From assembly GCA_959347315.1 (NCBI GenBank), contig OY365809.1, positions 42,105,290 to 42,169,289 of the forward strand: DNA of 64,000 bases, read 5' to 3'. This DNA comes from Bimastos eiseni. Lineage: Eukaryota > Annelida > Clitellata > Crassiclitellata > Lumbricidae. The notes below the pieces were generated by a model. It did no database searches and was not told where the DNA came from. It worked only from the letters and a program-made list of their open reading frames with translations. Within the stretch, counting starts at the first letter, position 1. The number at the start of each line of letters is the position of its first letter. Positions 58,190 to 64,000 of the stretch are shown here, piece by piece. The translations under genes were made by a program, and so were the position numbers.

Positions 58190-59180
58190 AATTGTTAATA
58201 ATAGACTTATTTCATAATTGAAATGACGTCACAATGGGCCCAGCGTATATTCTAAAAGAGAACTTAAATAATATTAGAGTGGTCTAAATGCTGTATTATT
58301 TTGACAAATATTTTTAACGCCGGTTAAGCGGAACAGATTGACCCACAGATTTGTATCATAATCAAAGTGACGTAACAATGGTATATGTTATTTATATATA
58401 AATTCTCAAAGTCATTCTTCTATAAAATGGACATGCTCATAATCAAGTGACGTGACAATATGGGTCTAGTCAATTTTCTCAAAACGAACTTATATAACAA
58501 CAGATTTATACCACAATCAAAGTGACGTAACAATTATAAGCATAGTCCATATTCTCAAAATGAGCCTATAATTGTAACAATAAATGTTTATAACATTAAA
58601 TTTTTTCGTAATTAAAGTGACGTAACACTGAGCTTAGTCTGCTATTATCGAAATGAACACGCATAACAACAGCTACGTATCAAAATAAACTGACGTAGCA
58701 GTATAATTTTGGTCTTGCAATTATTCTCAGATTGAAGTTATAAAACAATAGATTTGTACCAAAAAATTAAAGTGACGTAACAATAAGCCAATAGTTCTTA
58801 TTCTCAAAATATTATTGTAACAATTGACTTGTATCCTAATCAAAGTGACGTAACAATAGGCATAGACTTTATCTCGAAATGAACTTATTACTACAGCAAC
58901 ATAATTATTTGTATCACAATTAAAACGAATTAACAGCATAGTCTAGTCTGTATTCCAAAAATGGACCTATGGAACAATAGATTTGTATCACAATCAAATC
59001 GAATTAGAAGGATGAATTTAAATAACAGTAGATTTGTATCAAATTCAAGTGACTGAACAGCACAGGTTTAGACACTATAATTATAACAAACATAATTTAT
59101 TAACAATAGATTTGTATCACAATCAAAGTAAATTGTCAGCATAGAATTCTCAAAATGGACTTATATAACAATATACTTGA
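58190..59180. repeat. Tandem CRE-like repeat, block D
   Basis: This block has cores near 58,225 (ATGACGTCAC), 58,365, 58,445, 58,520, 58,615, 58,688, 58,770 and 58,843 in units of about 70-80 bases. The order of variant units (TAATTGAAATGACRT; CAAGTGACSTRAC; AACTGACGTRGCAGTAT then CAATTATTC; GTACCAAAA) parallels block C at 52.86-53.95 kb. The blocks are therefore a segmental duplication of an already tandem array. Confidence 0.7.
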
Positions 59181-59587
59181 CTTGTGATTTAAATTATCAG
59201 TCTACGTGCAGGTAGACGAAGCAATGAGCCTAGTAGAATTATCATAATTATCTCTGACAATGTAAAAAAAATTCTTTGTTGTATATTCGAATACACCTTT
59301 CGAATACAATTTTCTTTACAGCATCGTAGGTCTATCCGACCGGTGCCACCAATAGTATTATCATAGAGAAGGAAATTTGCTACATAATTGTAGGAACACG
59401 GTTATGGTGAAATATATAGTGTTTGATAAAGTTAGAGAATTTCTTTGTCGCATCCATGCTTTCCTTGCACCCATCCTTAGGCCCCTCACCCTCTTTATTG
59501 CACAGTTACATGCCAAAACGTTTTAATTTTTTTTTCTAAGTAGAGATTCTAATGAAATGCTAATCAATGCTGCCGATATAGAGTGAC

Positions 59588-59665
59588 CGGACAATTCGGC
59601 ACCGGACAGTTCGGCGCGGACAATTCGACGACGGACAATTCGACGATGGACAATTCGGCGACCGG
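59588..59665. repeat. Five-unit array of a 15-base motif, possible transposon end
   Basis: GACCGGACAATTCGGC, CCGGACAGTTCGGCG, CGGACAATTCGACGA (twice) and TGGACAATTCGGCGA follow one another, then CCGGTGAG. Arrays of this kind occur at the ends of some DNA transposons. No inverted partner is recognised within the window. Confidence 0.55.
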
Positions 59666-59669
59666 TGAG

Positions 59670-61000
59670 TTTATAAGTGTATTTAGACCTGATATCGGTA
59701 TGTAGTAACTGACATTTTTAAATTATTCAGAAGGGGCAAACTAATATTCTCCGTAGTATCCAGCACATGTGGGGTTATTGTAGAGTCATAGTCAACCCAT
59801 AGGGACCGTGTCACCTTCTAACTAGAGTAGCCCTTCACTGTAGAGAAAACTAAAGAATATTACAAATTACTTCGATTTCGGTTTCTGAGTCACATAGTAT
59901 TTACTAACGGTAGTAGAAATTGATAAATCCATGTCTTAATGTGTACTGTACTCTTTAATCGCAAATACTCAAGGTCAGTATTTTAGGGCTGTTGTCTTCA
60001 CCAGTGTGTTAATAACCAGACATATGCTGGATAATATGGAGAATACTGTTTAGTTTCTTTTACAGTTAGAAACATAAAAGTTGTAAATCTCCTTAGTTCT
60101 CTGCGCCACATAAATCGGCGTCTGAAAGCTTAACCTACACGCAATGTAATGTAAGCCTTAGAAATTTCTCAGCGCTATATACGCAAAGACCTGGTGAAGA
60201 AAAGCTACGAATTCACCGCAGAACGGGCCTTCCCGTTGTACGAAACGTGCGGTCGCACAGGGCCCGCAACTGAGCTAGGGCGAAAATGTCACAGAATATA
60301 GACATGAGCAGGGCACCCATATATAATAATATTATGATCACGATTAAATCTTCTCCTTAGTGTATAAAATAACGGTCAAAGTGTACGAACAGTTCAGTTT
60401 ACTTCAATAATGTAACATCGCAAGAATAGCATACTTAGTCCATATTCCAGGATGCTGGTGACGAGAACACTCGCCATGATCTGAAAAGAGAAAATAAGTA
60501 ACTGTTAGCTGGCGATTACACTAAGTACCCCGGCAGTCGGCAGCGATAGTTTTGTGTTAATAACCTGAGGGTTAACACGACAGAAATAATGCCTAATGAG
60601 TTTCGTTTTTTTTAAATTGGAGCTGCGTGATTAGAGACGCATGACGAATGACAGCGAAAAGGTCTTTCTATTGACCTCAACTTACAGACAAGTAGAATCA
60701 AAACAAAACATTCAAATGAGATCAACCGAGAGGATAATCCCCGAGAAGGATCTAGGTCATGTAGGTGTGCAACCCTCTGGTAGTTAGACGGAGAGGAATA
60801 AGGTCAATGATTTTATCTTCCAAAATAAGACAGTTACTACAACTTAAAAGACAAGAAGAAGCAAATAGCATATAGACATGGCTATATGCAACTGTATACA
60901 GCAATTTTTAGATAACTTAGGATAATTCAAAAAGATACTCAAAAGAACGCTCAAAAGGGACACCTTAACCAATCTTAGTCACAGGAACATCAATAGGACT
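59670..61000. other. No gene recognised; probable LINE 3' flank
   Basis: Unique-looking sequence. About 60.83-61.13 kb may be the 3' untranslated region of the minus-strand LINE that follows. CAGCGCTATATACG near 60,172 is a weak LINE-end match. Confidence 0.35.
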
Positions 61001-61130
61001 GAATCAGGTGTATACAGTTGTAAACTGAATCAGCGTAAATAAATCAGTCTTCTGGTCGTTGAAGCCATATTGTAACTTAAGCGCTTCCATGGGTCAACAC
61101 TCAACAGGCTTAGTCAAACCCTAGGCAAAA

Positions 61131-61556
61131 TTATTTGACATAATAAGCACGCAGTTGTTTCTTTAACTCTTGAATATTCGGAATTGTTTTTAAATTTTCT
61201 GGAACATTGTTACAGGCTTTTGGGCTAGCATATTTTATTGAAAACATTCGTGCGTTCGCTCTTGCACGAATAGGAATGACAGTTGAAGTAGTCGAGGACA
61301 TTATTGCATGTCTTCTGGCGAAGACAAGAAGTAATTATCAAAGGTTGTTGGAAGTTATTTACAATTATATTAATACATACATTCTGCTAATTGATACTTG
61401 GTTAATTGTTCAGTGGTGAATGGCCTAGTTCTTTATATGCATACATGTAGTCAATACGGATGCAAGAAGGGTAGCCATTAATAAAGCGAATTGTCCGCTT
61501 TTGAAGAATCACCAGACGCTTAATCCTAGATGGATAATGTGAGTCCCAGATAGTAA
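61131..61556 (-). pseudogene. LINE ORF2 C-terminal fragment, interrupted by a second LINE
   Basis: The minus strand reads WDSHYPSRIKRLVILQKRTI, then RFINGYP (61,553-61,440), a degraded part, and finally RANARMFSIKYASPKACNNV, PENLKTIPNIQELKKQLRAY and a stop at 61,131-61,133. This is the standard C-terminal layout of CR1/Jockey-like reverse transcriptase proteins. Its upstream part is cut at about 61,556, where the TTACTA tail of the next element begins, giving a nested insertion. Confidence 0.65.
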
Positions 61557-61924
61557 TAGTAATAGTAATAGTAAATGAACATACTTTAAAGCGCCGCTCA
61601 AATCAGCGGCGCTCCCGATCCAAGTCGGCGACTAGGTTAGTACCTAGTCGCCGACTTGGATAGTACCTAGTCGCCGACTTGGATCGGGAGCGATCCAAGT
61701 AAACGAAAATGTCTTCAAGCGCTTCCGAGACTGAAGAGGGAAGAGAACGATGAGCTCCGCCCTAAGGGGAGGGGAAGACTATTCCAACTGGAGGGGCCTA
61801 CATGAGCAAAGCTCCTTGTTTGAGCCGTAGCAGAGCGCATACGAGGGACCAGTAATAATCCATGGACAGATGAACGGAGAGAAGCTCGTTGGAGAATGGA
61901 GGACACTCTGGTACAGAGAGCCAA
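61557..61924 (-). mobile_element. LINE 3' end with inverted-repeat region and TTACTA tail
   Basis: The minus-strand frame LLLVPRMRSATAQTRSFAHV then GPSSWNSLPLPLGR (61,860-61,760) is a LINE C-terminus. The region after it contains a 26-bp inverted repeat (61,612-61,690), a 9-bp hairpin (61,590-61,613) that includes the AGCGCC motif, and a (TTACTA)n tail. It lies in the middle of another LINE and so inserted later. Confidence 0.65.
61590..61690. repeat. Perfect inverted repeats
   Basis: A 9-bp stem AGCGCCGCT/AGCGGCGCT occupies 61,590-61,613. A 26-bp perfect pair follows: CTCCCGATCCAAGTCGGCGA plus CTAGGT at 61,612-61,637, with its exact complement at 61,665-61,690. The right arm is partly duplicated as a 23-base tandem (61,638-61,660 and 61,661-61,683). 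Confidence 0.85.
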
Positions 61925-61959
61925 AAGGTATGCCGGGGCAGAGCCAACAAGACAGGATC

Positions 61960-62240
61960 TATTGATTTCTTCGTAAATAATTGCTTACGAGCAGAATTCA
62001 TATCTACTGCATCACAAGTATTATCATACAGAATAACAATGAAACGTTCAAGGATAGTAAATTTGTACGCATCTACTCCATCATTACTTAAGCTGCTCAG
62101 GTTCAAAAATGCTTGTGTCACAATGGGATAAGAAGTCGAGATGATGACATTACAGTAATTCAGGTATACATGGGAACACAATCGTGTAGTATATAAAGAG
62201 GTCTGTGAAATGAATTCTGTGAAGCCTAATTTCATGGGTA
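61960..62240 (-). pseudogene. Fragment of a repetitive invertebrate ORF
   Basis: The minus-strand frame contains TILERFIVILYDNTCDAVDM then NSARKQLFTKKS. An ERFVVLLYD...ARKQLF pattern recurs in multicopy, unnamed ORFs of invertebrate genomes, probably transposon-related. Only about 60 residues remain. It joins directly to the LINE C-terminus at lower coordinates. Confidence 0.35.
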
Positions 62241-63324
62241 CACGGATAGGATATACGCGAAGCATTTACGTCTACTCATTTGCGAGTCGTAGGCCTAGAG
62301 TTTTCTAAGTCCAAGGTCGAATATTTAGGCGTCGACTTATACGCAACCCCGACTTGTATGCGAGTGGCCAGCATGCGGTTATGGTATTTTTTAAAGAAAT
62401 TTTTCTTTCTGTTACATTTCACAGACTTTATTTTTTTATGGTTTAGTATTTTACAAGAACTCAGTGTAATTATACAGCTTAGCCTATATTTGCCAAGGCT
62501 TCTGCTAACAGTGAATCTATAAGTCCTTTGTATCCTAAGTATCCATGTAAGTACTTTGACTTGCCTTCTGGATTGTGAGATTCATTGCAAGATCGTTACT
62601 GATGTGTGGTGCAGTGTGAGATATGGAGAACTTGAGACAAATAGTTACCGAGGTCGAGAAAGACTCATACTCATACAGAAGATGATCACGTGAGCTGGAT
62701 GGTGAAGAGTTCGCAAAGATGTATGGGCTGGAAAGTTGTAGGGTGCGTTGAAGGGTTGTGATAGGGCTTTGAAGTGGAATCGCTCTGAAACTTGTAGCCA
62801 ATGGAATCAGGGTTAGGTATATTTAAATAGTTCGGTTTTCGTCATTAATGGTAAATATCTCAAGCGAGGGAGAGGTGACACCAGCACAATATATTATGAA
62901 GCCCAATGAAGTCAAATGGTTCGGAGATTTCGATTAAGGGTGTGGTACGGGAGGAGACAGCAGTTGTCGAAAGCGACAGAAATGGTTATGGTGGTTCATC
63001 GATTGTCTCCGATAACAAGAACGATGAGACAGTTTGTGAGGTAAGACAGTTTGTAAAGTAAGACAGTTTGTGAAGTTTAAATTTTAGCTATTTGCATACT
63101 TTGCATTGACTGAATCATATCGCCAGAGAATTTATGTCTACTAGTGTTCAAGCAATAGTGTCTATATTTAGTCAGACATTAATCTACATGTTTACAAAAC
63201 ACGAAGACATTAATACCTGGATACCAAACTTCAGAATACAACTGGATTGTACTTAAGGGGTAAGTCGACTTCTCTTTGGTCATGCCTCTAACCGGACTTT
63301 ACACCAATGTTTATTATTCACACC

Positions 63325-63340
63325 CGATATAAAACGTCTC
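63325..63340 (+). promoter_or_regulatory. TATA box of the secreted-protein gene
   Basis: GATATAAAACG at about 63,327, followed about 25-30 bases later by TCGATCCTTAACTCC, where transcription could begin. This leaves a short 5' leader before ATG 63,411. Confidence 0.5.
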
Positions 63341-63410
63341 GATTGTCGATCCTTAACTCCAGGATTCCGCCTGTTAAGACATCTAAACAGAGTTTTAGAG
63401 TTGGGAGACT

Positions 63411-63666
63411 ATGAAGCTCTTTATATTCACTGCTTTAGTTGTTTTCCTTTGCAATGAAATCGGTTCGAGTGAGACATCTGGCGTAAGATCAAGTGTCTCG
63501 GACGACGGACTAAGGAACCATCCTCTGCTGAGGAGGAATGCTTATGTCATAGCCGAACTTGAGGATCGCTTAGTTAAGTTGAAGACGAAGCTAGGTCTAC
63601 TGTCGTCGGCCCAGTCCCTGCGAAAGACCTACAGCGATATAATATTTAGAGTTGGGAGACTCGAAG
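63411..63666 (+). CDS. First coding exon of a secreted protein of unknown function (partial gene)
   Basis: ATG 63,411 opens a signal peptide (MKLFIFTALVVFLCNEIGSS) followed by an acidic/basic segment with RSSVSDDGLRNHPLLRR and a heptad-like helix (IAELEDRLVKLKTKLGLLSS). The exon ends at 63,666 in CGAAG before the donor GTGAGT, in phase 1. A TATA box lies about 80 bases upstream. The remaining exons are beyond the window. It may be an oligomeric extracellular protein, since a signal peptide plus a coiled coil often precedes a C-terminal binding domain, but no family can be named from one exon. Confidence 0.65.
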
Positions 63667-63779
63667 GTGAGTCTAACATTAGATTACTTTATTTCTAATT
63701 TTCGTCTGTCATATGAGCTCTACGATGTCGTCGATATTTAACGACCTGTTGTTTGTAAATTGTACGCACGCGTGGATGC

Positions 63780-63915
63780 AGGAATAAATGCATGCAGGCA
63801 TACATACGTACTTGCATACATGTATACATGTAAGCATACATACACACGTGTATATATAGGCTACATACATGCAAGGCTAGATTTTACATTGCAACATATA
63901 TATATATATAGCATT
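63780..63915. repeat. CATA/TATA-rich intronic tract
   Basis: Degenerate ATACATAC and TATATA repeats in the presumed first intron. The intron continues past the window end. Confidence 0.6.
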
Positions 63916-64000
63916 GATTTAGAAACAAATTCAATTTAGCAAATGTTTATCAAGATAATTGAACGTGCAACCACTGCACGGCTTTCGGATGCTTTATAGG

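Noticed and set aside
62535..62801. 88-codon Ser-rich minus-strand ORF
   Set aside because: No recognisable motif and no supporting signals.

Overview
The window looks like nuclear DNA of a repeat-rich invertebrate animal, probably marine. It holds dense microsatellites, decayed non-LTR retrotransposons, a tRNA-derived SINE, fold-back DNA transposons, a piggyBac relic and an integrated virus-like element. Only a few ORFs look like host coding sequence. An echinoderm or related deuterostome is a guess from the overall repeat style; no sequence marker here proves it.

About 0-32 kb is almost gene-free. It contains long simple-sequence tracts (TATG, GGAT, TTC, GA-rich, ATC, TTA, CA), a fold-back element (7.26-8.03 kb), LINE C-terminal and 3'-end remnants (16.1-16.7, 21.2, 25-26 kb), a SINE (20.8-21.0 kb) and a transposon-associated nuclease-like fragment (23.1-23.5 kb).

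The main feature is a degenerate Polinton/Maverick- or adintovirus-like element at about 32.5-44.1 kb. The plus strand carries, in order, an integrase fragment, a packaging ATPase, a probable penton-like capsid protein, a pVI/pX-like membrane-active protein, a possible dUTPase-fold protein, a coiled-coil/membrane protein, an element protein of unknown function, a deletion-fused capsid remnant, a SAP/NUMOD1-like DNA-binding protein and an unknown ORF. The minus strand carries a fibre-like protein, an intact adenain-like protease and a family B DNA polymerase. The two arms converge on a perfect 11-bp hairpin at 38.63-38.66 kb. Seven genes on both strands start at a TATA motif fused, or nearly fused, to the ATG, which I read as the element's own promoter code. 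Stops, frameshifts and deletions in nearly every gene except the protease show that it is a dead relic.

About 44-51 kb has a piggyBac-like fragment, a 60-bp perfect palindrome, a 1.7-kb GAA/TTC tract and a 92-98 bp minisatellite. About 51-59 kb is dominated by a diverged tandem family whose ~70-80 bp units carry a core close to AAAGTGACGTAACAAT (a CRE-like site). It occurs in separated blocks that keep the same order of variant units, so a higher-order duplication is likely. The same region has a LINE 3' end, a TIR element with a small secreted-type ORF, and an unrecognised ORF with two 58-residue repeats. The last kilobases hold nested LINE fragments with an inverted repeat, and a convincing first exon of a secreted protein (63,411-63,666) with TATA box, signal peptide and splice donor.
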